The translations under genes and the position numbers were made by a program. This document shows, piece after piece, positions 44,594 through 52,857 of a stretch of 53,094 nt of DNA (the first letter of the stretch is position 1; each line of letters opens with the position of its first letter). Below the pieces are notes generated by a model, which saw only the letters and a list, made by a program, of their open reading frames with translations, was not told the origin of the DNA and did no database searches. Source of the DNA: an uncultured Clostridia bacterium (GTDB lineage: Bacteria; Bacillota; Clostridia; Lachnospirales; Anaerotignaceae). The stretch is from NCBI GenBank assembly GCA_944384265.1, contig CALWSR010000020.1, forward strand, positions 1 to 53,094. The letters are read 5' to 3'.

Positions 44594-45360
44594 AAACAGT
44601 ATTTATCACTACAAGCCCCAAAAAAAAATGGAGCAACTCCTCCTATCTTTTAACCATTACAAAATGGTTTACAAAAGGAGAAAAAACATGGATTGCCTTT
44701 CAGGGTCCAAAGGATTATGAAGCCATTTTAAATGCATTGCAGTATGCCGACAATATTGTTTTGGCCACACCTGTTTATGTGGATGCTGTGCCTTCTCATG
44801 TATTGTTGCTCCTTGAGAAAATACAGCAATATGCAGAAGAAAAACATCTGCATTTTAAAGTATATGCCCTTTGCAACTGCGGCTTTTATGAGGGCATACA
44901 GTGTGAATTGGCACTTGCGGTATTGCAGTGCTGGTGTGAAAGAGCCGGCCTGCACTTTTGCGGAGGCGTTGGCATTGGTGCCGGAGAAATGATAGGCGCA
45001 CTGCGTCTATCTCCCATCATAGGCATATTTGCTGTTTTGATAGAATGCTTTGTTGGCTTTTTCATGCTTTTAAAAAACAATATGTTTTCTGTTCAGGCAT
45101 TATTTGATAGTCTGCACATTTCTGTGGCTGTCATTTCTACAATGGTATTTTTGTTGTTCAGCATAGGGCCATGGATTGGTGCTGCAAAAATGGGAAAAAG
45201 CGTATCCCATCAATCTGTTCATAGTATGGGTTATTGTACTGTCAGCTTCTGCCCTGCCTTTTTATTTGTATTTTTTGCCAGTATTTATTGGATTGTCCGC
45301 AGCTTTTTCATGCATTTTCTGCCGCCTTGGAAATTGTTTCATAAAATCAAAAGACTTTGA
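44590..45360 (+). CDS. Flavodoxin-like protein with C-terminal membrane segments
   Basis: A 256-residue protein. Residues 1 to about 140 resemble a flavodoxin-fold reductase: TTSPKKKWSNSSYLL at the phosphate loop, VLATPVYVDAVPSHV in the middle and NCGFYEG near residue 98. The rest has about three hydrophobic segments (about 145-165, 175-200, 215-240). This fusion tethers the flavin domain to the membrane. Similar clostridial proteins exist but I know no function. It overlaps the upstream gene by four bases. An out-of-phase ORF at its 3' end (45176-45448) was checked as a sign of frameshift; the main frame keeps a coherent membrane helix, so I keep it as intact. Confidence 0.72.
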   Translation: MKTVFITTSPKKKWSNSSYLLTITKWFTKGEKTWIAFQGPKDYEAILNALQYADNIVLATPVYVDAVPSHVLLLLEKIQQYAEEKHLHFKVYALCNCGFYEGIQCELALAVLQCWCERAGLHFCGGVGIGAGEMIGALRLSPIIGIFAVLIECFVGFFMLLKNNMFSVQALFDSLHISVAVISTMVFLLFSIGPWIGAAKMGKSVSHQSVHSMGYCTVSFCPAFLFVFFASIYWIVRSFFMHFLPPWKLFHKIKRL

Positions 45361-45689
45361 TTGCAATGGTTATGCCCTCAGTCAAACACTGTGGGCTTTT
45401 CTTCTGAATATGAATGGATTTCATATTGCTTTTTCAATCCCTTTATAGGATGATAAATACACTTTTTGCTATAATACTGCCATATTTCATGGAAGTTCCA
45501 GCTTGAAACAGAGCCATTTTATTAACACATTTCCTTTTTTTATTTTTGATTTTATTGCTTTTATAAAAAGCAGAAAACGAATAAGCAGGAAATGGCCTCT
45601 CAAAAGTTGTCTTTCAAAAATTTCCATTTATAAAATCCCATTGCAAAATATATTTTTAATAAAAAAACTGTAATTTTTCCATTCAACCG

Positions 45690-45790
45690 CCAGAATATGG
45701 GGCAATGGCTCTACTGCTTTGTTTCAAAAAAAGTGACAGCAATAGCATATATTTCATACCTGTTGTACTATATCCTTTTTTATACCATAC
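45690..45790 (+). repeat. Degenerate intergenic element, copy C
   Basis: Contains CAAAAAAAGTGACAGCAATA followed by GCATATATTTCATACCTG; the second part parallels copy B (TAGCTCTATATTTCATACTC). It is more diverged than copies A and B. Confidence 0.4.
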
Positions 45791-45841
45791 TAACACACTC
45801 TTATTTTAAAAATTTCCTTTTCCATACAAAAGCAAACGCAT

Positions 45842-45874
45842 AAAAGCGGCATAGCTTCATGCCATGCCGCTTTT
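45842..45874 (-). terminator. Terminator downstream of the HPr-like gene
   Basis: Stem AAAAGCGGCAT (45842-45852) / ATGCCGCTTTT (45864-45874) with an 11-base loop. On the minus strand the tail begins TTTTATG. Confidence 0.72.
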
Positions 45875-45939
45875 TTCAATAAAGCCATATTGATTATTTC
45901 ATTTTTAAAAAGATAATAAATTCTATTATTTCTATTTTG

Positions 45940-46182
45940 TTATGCCAATACGCCTGCTAATTCTGTTACAGCCTGTTCTGCATCTGTTCCTTCTGCTGTA
46001 ATGACTGCTGTTTTTCCCTCTACCATACCCAATGCAATGGTACCCATAATGCTTTTTGCATTGATTTTTTTATCATCAATGGATACTTGAATTTTGCAGT
46101 CAAATTTACTTGCTGTCTGCACAAAAAAAGCCGCCTGTCTTGCGTCTAAAGAGCTATGTATCACTACTGTTTTTTCCGCCAT
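45940..46182 (-). CDS. HPr-like protein lacking the active-site histidine (Crh-like)
   Basis: An 80-residue HPr-fold protein. In HPr the motif LHARPA carries His15, which is phosphorylated by enzyme I. Here it reads LDARQA: Asp13 replaces His, and Gln replaces Pro, each explained by a single base change. The regulatory serine is kept in NAKSIMG (S44, equal to Ser46 of HPr). Such a protein cannot transfer phosphate in the PTS but can be a substrate of HPr kinase and a CcpA co-effector, as Crh of Bacillus. The gene overlaps whiA by 19 bases and ends the uvrC-hprK-murB-rapZ-whiA series, so it sits with its probable kinase. The Crh role is inferred. Confidence 0.88.
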   Translation of the reverse strand: MAEKTVVIHSSLDARQAAFFVQTASKFDCKIQVSIDDKKINAKSIMGTIALGMVEGKTAVITAEGTDAEQAVTELAGVLA

Positions 46183-47132
46183 ACAAAATCACCTTTATCC
46201 TTTCTCATTTTTTCAGCAATATCACTGATTTTTTTCAAACGATGATTGATACCCGACTTGCCCACCGGAGGATGGACCAAAAGCCCCAGTTCCTTCAGGC
46301 TTGCTTCAGGATATTGTAAACGCAGCTGTGCTGTTTGCAAAAGATTTTTGGGCAGATTCTCCCATGCCTTTTGTGATTTGATATATTGTATGTCCTCCAG
46401 CTGCTTTACAGATGCTGCAACGGTTTTGTTTAGATTGGCTGTTTCACAGTTTACTTTTCTGTTGACATGGTTTCGCATATCCTTTACCACACGAACATTT
46501 TCCAGCTCCAGCAAAGCACTGTGGGCCTGCATAATGTTAAGAATATCTGCAATTTGTTCTCCTTCTTTCAGATACAGCACAAAATGCCCTTTTCTTTTTA
46601 TCATTTTTGCTTCCAAACCAAATGTATGCAATATTTCTTTTAATCCCTGAGCTTTTTTTTGCTGTGCATATACAAACTCCAAATGATAGTTTTTTTGAGG
46701 GTCATTCATGGAGCCTGCCGCCAAAAAAGCTCCTCTTATATATGCTCTTTTACAGCAAACACTGTAAATGGTGGGGGCATAGCAGTGATTGCATATTTTA
46801 TTTTCTTTTTCCAGCAAAATTCCCGTCGCTGTTAATATTTTTTCCACATCTGCCTTTTTTGTTACTGTTAAAATGTATGTGCTGTTGCTGTGGTGAAAAC
46901 GATTTCTTCTAACAGTCACATTACAATTTATTTTAAAAGCTTTTTGAACTAATGTAAAGTACTTTCTGGCAACAACACTGTTGTCTGTTTGTATTTTTAC
47001 ACAAAATTTTTCTCCAAAACGGCCTATATATCCACAGATATTTAACAAAGCAGCAAGCTCTGCAATATTACAGTGACGTGCATTTCCAAATCTTTGTGAA
47101 ATCTCTTCTTTGACATTAGATGAAAATGACAA
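46164..47132 (-). CDS. whiA: WhiA-type DNA-binding protein
   Basis: A 322-residue WhiA with an N-terminal LAGLIDADG-like domain (RGAFLAAGSMNDPQKNYHLEF) and a C-terminal helix-turn-helix (EASLKELGLLVHPPVGKSGINHRLKKI). In Firmicutes WhiA affects cell division and nucleoid organisation. The start is TTG at 47132, seven bases after GGAGG. Confidence 0.95.
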   Translation of the reverse strand: MSFSSNVKEEISQRFGNARHCNIAELAALLNICGYIGRFGEKFCVKIQTDNSVVARKYFTLVQKAFKINCNVTVRRNRFHHSNSTYILTVTKKADVEKILTATGILLEKENKICNHCYAPTIYSVCCKRAYIRGAFLAAGSMNDPQKNYHLEFVYAQQKKAQGLKEILHTFGLEAKMIKRKGHFVLYLKEGEQIADILNIMQAHSALLELENVRVVKDMRNHVNRKVNCETANLNKTVAASVKQLEDIQYIKSQKAWENLPKNLLQTAQLRLQYPEASLKELGLLVHPPVGKSGINHRLKKISDIAEKMRKDKGDFVWRKKQ

Positions 47133-47153
47133 ATTTTCACCTCCCGGCTGCTG

Positions 47154-48029
47154 TTACATTTTTTTATAGCGGACGTCCTTTTCAATGTCATTGTGCTTTA
47201 GCAATATATTATGATTTTTTTGGCTGAGTCTTTCATGGAGTGCATTTGCAAGCGTCACAGAGCGATGCTTGCCTCCTGTACAGCCAATGCTGATAATCAG
47301 CTGGTTTTTTCCCTCTTTGATATATTCCGGTATCAAAAATTCCAGCATATCTGTCAGCTTATCCAAAAAAATGTTGCTCTCTTCAAACCCCATAACATAA
47401 TCAAACACAGCAGAATCATTTCCCGTTTGTTCCTTCAATTCCTGTATATAAAAAGGGTTTGGCAAAAAGCGTACATCAAACACCAAATCGCTGTCTACCG
47501 GAATGCCGTATTTAAATCCAAAGGAGCATACTGTAATAATGAGGCTTTCAAATTTTTGATTTTCCAAAAAAATTCGGTTAATCTGCTCTTTCAATTCTCT
47601 TGTCAGTATATTGCTGGTATCAATGATATAAGTTGCTTTTTTCTTAACCTCCTCCAGCATTTGTCTTTCCTTTGCAATACCGTCTGCAATGGCCCCCCCT
47701 TTTGAAAGGGGATGGCTTCTTCTGGTTTCCTTGTAGCGTTTGATGAGTGTTTTTTCAGAGGCCTCCAAAAACAGTATCTCATAGTCATATCCAAACTCCT
47801 GCAATGAGGAAAGCACAGAAAATAAATCGGAAAACAGCCTTCCTCCACGAATGTCAATGCCCATGGCTACCTTGTCAATTTCTCCCCCCTGCTCATAGCA
47901 CAGCTCTGCAAATTTCGGCAGCAATGCAGGAGGCAGATTGTCTACACAAAAAAAGTTGATATCCTCCAAAAATTTTAATACAGTGGACTTTCCTGCTCCT
48001 GACATTCCTGTTACAATTACAAATCTCAT
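47154..48029 (-). CDS. rapZ: RapZ/YvcJ nucleotide-binding protein
   Basis: A 291-residue RapZ (YvcJ) with P-loop GMSGAGKS (residues 8-15), [12 protein letters not shown] (32-43), and the C-terminal [14 protein letters not shown] motif. In Gammaproteobacteria RapZ controls glmZ RNA; in Firmicutes YvcJ hydrolyses GTP and affects competence and cell wall metabolism. Its GAGGTGA SD directly follows murB, 19 bases upstream. Confidence 0.95.
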   Translation of the reverse strand: MRFVIVTGMSGAGKSTVLKFLEDINFFCVDNLPPALLPKFAELCYEQGGEIDKVAMGIDIRGGRLFSDLFSVLSSLQEFGYDYEILFLEASEKTLIKRYKETRRSHPLSKGGAIADGIAKERQMLEEVKKKATYIIDTSNILTRELKEQINRIFLENQKFESLIITVCSFGFKYGIPVDSDLVFDVRFLPNPFYIQELKEQTGNDSAVFDYVMGFEESNIFLDKLTDMLEFLIPEYIKEGKNQLIISIGCTGGKHRSVTLANALHERLSQKNHNILLKHNDIEKDVRYKKM

Positions 48030-48048
48030 ATCACTTCACCTCGGCATT

Positions 48049-48951
48049 TCATTGTTCTCCAATCATTTTCACTTCTGTTTCCAGCATCACGCCAAATTTT
48101 TCAAAAACCGTTTTTTGACAATGCTCTATCAACGCCAGCACATCGGCACAGGTGGCATCTCCTTTGTTTATGATAAATCCTCCATGCTTTTTAGAAACCT
48201 CTGCTCCGCCTATGCAGCAGCCCTTCAGCCCTGCATCTGTAATGAGCTTTCCTGTAAAATATCCTTGAGGGCGTTTGAATATGCTTCCTGCACTGGGAAA
48301 ATCCAATGGCTGTTTTTGGCGTCTTTTTTGTGCCAGTTCTGTCATTTGCGCTTCAATTTCACATGGATTTCCTTTTTTAAGTAAAAATGAGGCACCCAGC
48401 ACAATATATCCCTTCTCCGGTATGATGCTGTGGCGGTAAGAAAGCTGAAGCTCTTTGGCAGAAAGTGTTTTAATTTGCAAGTCCTTTGTCAAAACATTGA
48501 CCTCCAGCAAAATATCCTTCATTTCTCCACCATATGCTCCTGCATTCATACACACTGCTCCGCCCAAAGAGCCGGGAATGCCTGCTGCAAATGAAAAACC
48601 CTCCAGGCTGTTTTGCAAAGCAGTTTCTCCAATGCTTTTTAATATGGCTCCTGCCTGTGCCGTTATTTTTTCTCCTTCTACCCAGATTTTGGCCATATCC
48701 TTTCCTATTTGTATCACAATGCCTCGAATGCCTTTGTCCCCCACAAGCAGATTGCTTCCGTTTCCTATCACTGTCACAGGCACATTGTATTGCTTTGCCA
48801 AAGCAAGCACTGTTTTGATTTCCTCGCCATTTTTTGGAGAAACATAAATATCCGCCGCTCCTCCAATGCGAAAGGAGGTATGCTTTTTCATAGGCTCCTG
48901 CTCCAGTAATATGATATTTTTTTGTTTCAATTCCTTTATCAGCGTTTGCAT
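48049..48951 (-). CDS. murB: UDP-N-acetylenolpyruvoylglucosamine reductase
   Basis: A 300-residue MurB of the short (type II) class. FAD-binding motifs are VIGNGSNLLVGD and GIPGSLGGAVCMNAGAYGGE; the catalytic serine is in FPSAGSIFKRP. It reduces the enolpyruvyl group to make UDP-MurNAc. The ATG at 48951 has GAGAGGGAGAA upstream; a longer frame to 49002 would overlap hprK. Confidence 0.96.
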   Translation of the reverse strand: MQTLIKELKQKNIILLEQEPMKKHTSFRIGGAADIYVSPKNGEEIKTVLALAKQYNVPVTVIGNGSNLLVGDKGIRGIVIQIGKDMAKIWVEGEKITAQAGAILKSIGETALQNSLEGFSFAAGIPGSLGGAVCMNAGAYGGEMKDILLEVNVLTKDLQIKTLSAKELQLSYRHSIIPEKGYIVLGASFLLKKGNPCEIEAQMTELAQKRRQKQPLDFPSAGSIFKRPQGYFTGKLITDAGLKGCCIGGAEVSKKHGGFIINKGDATCADVLALIEHCQKTVFEKFGVMLETEVKMIGEQ

Positions 48952-48982
48952 ACTTCTCCCTCTCTTTGTTTTGATTTTTGTT

Positions 48983-49912
48983 TCATTCCTCTTCCAATCC
49001 AAAGCTTTGGTTGATTCTTTGGCTCAGCACCTCTGCCGCATTGTATCCCATACGCTTTTGTCTTTGATTGATGGCAGCAGATTCACATATCACAGCCACA
49101 TTTCTGCCGGGACGTACAGGAATGGAATTGCATACTAGTTTATTCCCCAATATGTCAATATATTCTTCTCCCAGGCCCAATCTGTCATAATCCTTTTCAC
49201 TGTCCCACATTTCAAGGCGAATGACCAAATCAATGTTTTGGGATATTTTCACAGAGCTGACACCAAAAAGCTCTTTGACATCAATGATGCCAATGCCTCT
49301 TAATTCTATAAAATATCGTATCAGCTCCGGACTTGTACCCACCAATGTATCATGAGAAATTTTTTTGATTTCCACAGCATCGTCTGCCACAAGGCGATGA
49401 CCTCTTTTAATCAGCTCCAAAGCCGTTTCGCTTTTTCCTATACCACTTTCTCCTATAATCAATATGCCCTCTCCATAAATATCCACCAAAACGCCATGCA
49501 TTGTAATGCGTTCTGCCAGCTGCTCTGTCAGCCATCGTATACACTCTGCCATAAATGTGCTGGTGCCAGTAGTGGTTTTAAACAAAGGTACATCATACTC
49601 CACGGCATATTCCAGCATTTCCGGAAAAACATCTAAATCCTTGCATATAACGGCACTGGCAATGGGAAAAGAAAACAGTCTTTTCAGCACCGCCTTTCTT
49701 TGTTCTGTTTCCAAACGGCTTAAATAGCTATGCTCCACCATGCCAAATATCTGCACTCTGTCGTTGTCAAAATGTTCATAAAAGCCTGTAAGCTGCAATG
49801 CAGGGCGATTTACTTCGCATTTGTTTAATATTTTGCCCTCCAGCTTGACAGAGGGGGCCAAATTGGTTAAATGAAATTCCTCTGCCAAATCTTTTATTTT
49901 TACTGAATACAT
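48983..49912 (-). CDS. hprK: HPr kinase/phosphorylase
   Basis: A 309-residue HprK/P. His139 (MHGVLVDIYG), P-loop GESGIGKS (154-161), LVADD (around 174) and the signature ELRGIGIIDVKELFG are all present. It phosphorylates Ser46 of HPr in response to fructose bisphosphate and dephosphorylates it with phosphate. The HPr-like gene three genes downstream is a plausible substrate. Confidence 0.97.
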   Translation of the reverse strand: MYSVKIKDLAEEFHLTNLAPSVKLEGKILNKCEVNRPALQLTGFYEHFDNDRVQIFGMVEHSYLSRLETEQRKAVLKRLFSFPIASAVICKDLDVFPEMLEYAVEYDVPLFKTTTGTSTFMAECIRWLTEQLAERITMHGVLVDIYGEGILIIGESGIGKSETALELIKRGHRLVADDAVEIKKISHDTLVGTSPELIRYFIELRGIGIIDVKELFGVSSVKISQNIDLVIRLEMWDSEKDYDRLGLGEEYIDILGNKLVCNSIPVRPGRNVAVICESAAINQRQKRMGYNAAEVLSQRINQSFGLEEE

Positions 49913-49996
49913 ATCAGCCCTCCATTCTTTGGTTTTCTATTTTATCATACCCTATTGCGGCTTTCTTTGCAACTGCAAGTCAAAAAACAATCCTAA

Positions 49997-51865
49997 TCAT
50001 AGGTTTTCATACGGCTTTTGTGTTTGTCTAAAAAACTGATACACCCCTTCTGCCGCCTGTATGGTCATTTGAGGCACACAAAGCAGCTCCTCCACATCTG
50101 CTTTTGAAATGGCCTCTATGCTGCCAAATTTTTGCAAAAGAGCCTTTTTTCTTACTTTTCCAATATTGGGAATTTCATCCAGTACAGAATGAAAAGCCCT
50201 TTGCTCTCTCAGTCTTCTGTGATATTCTATGGCAAAGCGATGCACCTCGTCCTGTATTCTTGTCAAAAGCAAAAAGCCCTCCGAATGCAGTGGAAGCAAA
50301 ATTTCTTTTTCCTGAAATAGAATGCCCCTTGTTTTGTGTTTCTCATCTTTTATCATGCCACAAACAGCAATATCCATACCCATTGTCCTCAATACCTCCT
50401 CTGCGGCGTGTACCTGTATGATACCGCCGTCCATAAGTATCAAATCCGGCATTCTGGAAAAATTCCCTTCCTTGCCCTCTGCCCTTTCTTTTACACCATG
50501 CTGAAAGCGTCTTGCAATCACCTCCTGCATACTGGCAAAATCATTGGGTCCCACCACTGTTTTGATTTTAAATTTTCTATAATCACTGCGCTTTGCCTTT
50601 CCATTTTCAAACACCACCATGGCCCCTACTGATTCAAAGCCCTGGGTGTTTGAAATGTCATAGGCCTCCACTCTTTGGAGCTTGTGGGGCAATCCCAAAG
50701 CATTTTGTATTTCCTCCATGGCTCCAATGGTCCTTTGCTCCTCTCTTTTAAGCCTTTCTCCCGACTGTTCAAATGAAATCATGGCATTTTTCCATGCCAA
50801 ATCCACCAGCTTTTGTTTTTCTCCCTTTTTGGGTACTGTAAAAAGGACCTTGCTTCCTCTTTTTTCTGACAAAAACTGCTCCAACAGTGCCTTTTCTTCC
50901 GGCACAATTTCCTCCTGAAGCAATATTTCCTTTGGTACAAATGCCGTACCGCTGTAAAACTGTTTTATAAACTCTGTCATCACTTCACTTCTTGTACGGT
51001 TTTGTACAGAGTGCAGACCATACTGCTCTCTGCCTGTCATTTTGCCTCCTCTGATAAAAAACATCTGTGCCAAGCCCTCATCATGGGCTCTCACAAATGC
51101 GGCCACATCGCAGTCGCCTAAGCCTGTGTTTGCCATTTTTTGTTTTTGGGCAATGCTTTTGACACTCAAAATTTTATCCCGCAACGCCGCCGCCCTTTCA
51201 AACTCCATGTTTTGGGCAGCCTGATGCATTTCCTCCTCCATTTTTTTGATAATCTGCTCATGCTTTCCGTGTATAAACTGCTCTGCCTCATCAATCATAT
51301 TTTGATATTCCTGCTGAGATATTTTTCCATCACAGGGGGCGCTGCACTGCCCTATGTGATAATGCAGACAGGGCCTTTCTTTTCCAATATCCTTTGGCAA
51401 ATTTCTTTTGCATTTTCTAATAGGCCATAATTTGTGTATGGTATCCACTGTTTCTTTGACCGCAAAGGCGTCTGTAATAGGGCCGAAATATTTTGCTTTA
51501 TCCTTTTGCATATTTCTTGTGATGAGTATGCGGGGAAATGCCTCATTTGTTATTTTAATATAAGGATATGCTTTATCATCTTTTAAAAGCACATTATAAA
51601 AAGGTCTGTGCTTTTTAATCAGATTACATTCCAAAAGCAATGCCTCCAGCTCCGAATCGGTGATAATATATTCAAATTCTTTAATGTGCTGTACCATGGC
51701 CTGAACCTTGGGCAGTTGATTTTTACTGCTTTGAAAATACTGCCTGACACGGTTTTTTAAATTGATGGCCTTACCCACATATATAATTTCCTCTTTTTCA
51801 TTTTTCATCAAATATACTCCAGGCTTTTGCGGTATTTTTTTCAATTCTTCTTCTATATCAAACAT
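49997..51865 (-). CDS. uvrC: Excinuclease ABC subunit C
   Basis: A 622-residue UvrC with an N-terminal GIY-YIG nuclease domain (PGVYLMKNEKEEIIYVGKA, residues 15-33), a UVR motif near 205-235 (IIKKMEEEMHQAAQNMEFERAA), the RNase H-like 5'-incision domain (AYDISNTQG, LMDGG), and a C-terminal helix-hairpin-helix. It makes both incisions in nucleotide excision repair. The start has AAGGAG upstream. It heads the set with hprK, separated by 84 bases. Confidence 0.97.
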   Translation of the reverse strand: MFDIEEELKKIPQKPGVYLMKNEKEEIIYVGKAINLKNRVRQYFQSSKNQLPKVQAMVQHIKEFEYIITDSELEALLLECNLIKKHRPFYNVLLKDDKAYPYIKITNEAFPRILITRNMQKDKAKYFGPITDAFAVKETVDTIHKLWPIRKCKRNLPKDIGKERPCLHYHIGQCSAPCDGKISQQEYQNMIDEAEQFIHGKHEQIIKKMEEEMHQAAQNMEFERAAALRDKILSVKSIAQKQKMANTGLGDCDVAAFVRAHDEGLAQMFFIRGGKMTGREQYGLHSVQNRTRSEVMTEFIKQFYSGTAFVPKEILLQEEIVPEEKALLEQFLSEKRGSKVLFTVPKKGEKQKLVDLAWKNAMISFEQSGERLKREEQRTIGAMEEIQNALGLPHKLQRVEAYDISNTQGFESVGAMVVFENGKAKRSDYRKFKIKTVVGPNDFASMQEVIARRFQHGVKERAEGKEGNFSRMPDLILMDGGIIQVHAAEEVLRTMGMDIAVCGMIKDEKHKTRGILFQEKEILLPLHSEGFLLLTRIQDEVHRFAIEYHRRLREQRAFHSVLDEIPNIGKVRKKALLQKFGSIEAISKADVEELLCVPQMTIQAAEGVYQFFRQTQKPYENL

Positions 51866-51895
51866 ATTTGTACGCTCCTTAAAATTTTATGAAAT

Positions 51896-51924
51896 ATTTT
51901 AAAAATGACATGACGAAAAATCAA
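51896..51924 (-). promoter_or_regulatory. Promoter of uvrC-hprK, interleaved with a divergent promoter
   Basis: Minus strand TTGATT (51919-51924), 17-bp spacer, TAAAAT (51896-51901). It overlaps the plus-strand promoter at 51910-51938. Confidence 0.65.
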
Positions 51925-51938
51925 TTTTCCGCTATAAT
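51910..51938 (+). promoter_or_regulatory. Promoter of the DUF218 gene
   Basis: ATGACG (51910-51915), 17-bp spacer and a perfect TATAAT (51933-51938), about 45 bases upstream of the ATG. Confidence 0.7.
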
Positions 51939-51982
51939 AAAGAATAACACAAAAATTGAATCAACGAAAGGAATAACGCTAT

Positions 51983-52765
51983 ATGAAAAAAAATATAAAA
52001 AAAAAGCTCCCTCTGTTTTTTAAAATACTGGGCATTGCAGGTATATTGGACTGTTTGAGCATATCCCTTGTTTCCAATTTCAATTTTGGCACGCTTTTTC
52101 CCGGAGGGCTTGGCTGTATTTTTTTGATATATGGCTGTTACTATCAAAAGCTGAATGAATGGGGAAAAAAGGGCTTTGGCAAAATTTTTATGAAAACAGC
52201 CAAAATAGGCATTTCTCTTTTTTTTATCACATTTTTTATCATCACAGCAATCATCATTGCAAACGGCGCAAAAACGCCTTGGAAGGATGCTGATGCCATT
52301 GTGGTGCTGGGAGCGGCACTGCACGGCTGGGATGTCAGCCCTGCACTGGCACAGCGTTTGGACACGGCAAAACAGTATTGGGATAACAACCAGGTTTCCT
52401 ACATTGTGGTGACAGGCTCTCAGGGACCGCAGGAGGACAGAACAGAAGCAGAGGCCATGAAGGAGTATCTTGTAAAAAAGGGCGTTCCCGCCAATGTGAT
52501 ACTCATGGAGGATGAAGCGCACAACACAAGAGAAAATTTTACATTTTCCAAAAAAATATTGGATGATATTTATCAAAACCAAAGCTATACCATTGTATAT
52601 GTTACAAACTATTTTCATACCTTTCGTGCAGGACTTTTGGCAAAGCAGCTGGGATTTTCCGCCGAAGGCTTGGGCGCACCGGTCACATTTTATATGCTTC
52701 CCAATTATTATATCAGAGAATACTTTTCTGTGATAAAATATTTTTTGATTGACAGCCGTATGTAA
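51983..52765 (+). CDS. YdcF-like DUF218 membrane protein
   Basis: A 260-residue protein with two or three hydrophobic N-terminal segments (about 12-55 and 70-90) followed by a DUF218 domain: DADAIVVLGAALHGWD near residue 98, then SYIVVTGSQGPQEDRTEAEAMKEYL and MEDEAHNTRENF. DUF218 proteins (YdcF, SanA, ElyC) act in cell envelope processes; the molecular reaction is unclear. The ATG at 51983 has a GAAAGGA SD. It is divergent from uvrC and followed by a repeat region with no terminator that I can identify. Confidence 0.85.
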   Translation: MKKNIKKKLPLFFKILGIAGILDCLSISLVSNFNFGTLFPGGLGCIFLIYGCYYQKLNEWGKKGFGKIFMKTAKIGISLFFITFFIITAIIIANGAKTPWKDADAIVVLGAALHGWDVSPALAQRLDTAKQYWDNNQVSYIVVTGSQGPQEDRTEAEAMKEYLVKKGVPANVILMEDEAHNTRENFTFSKKILDDIYQNQSYTIVYVTNYFHTFRAGLLAKQLGFSAEGLGAPVTFYMLPNYYIREYFSVIKYFLIDSRM

Positions 52766-52857
52766 CACTTTTTCTGCTCCTTGGCTTGCTGATACCATTG
52801 TTTTATGCAGCAATGTCATACAGCTACACTGCCACATCAAAAGGATTGTTGTAGATA
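52766..52857. other. Spacer between the DUF218 gene and the folded repeats
   Basis: No gene, terminator or known RNA seen. It is less AT-rich than other spacers in the window. Confidence 0.5.

Larger units (their letters stand above)
45361..45939. other. Intergenic stretch between convergent genes
   Basis: AT-rich DNA with copy C of the degenerate intergenic element and the terminator of the HPr-like gene; no supported gene. Confidence 0.7.

Noticed and set aside
44590..45448. Frameshift near the 3' end of the second flavodoxin-like gene
   Set aside because: The overlapping frame at 45176-45448 is hydrophobic, but the main frame also keeps a coherent membrane helix to its stop.
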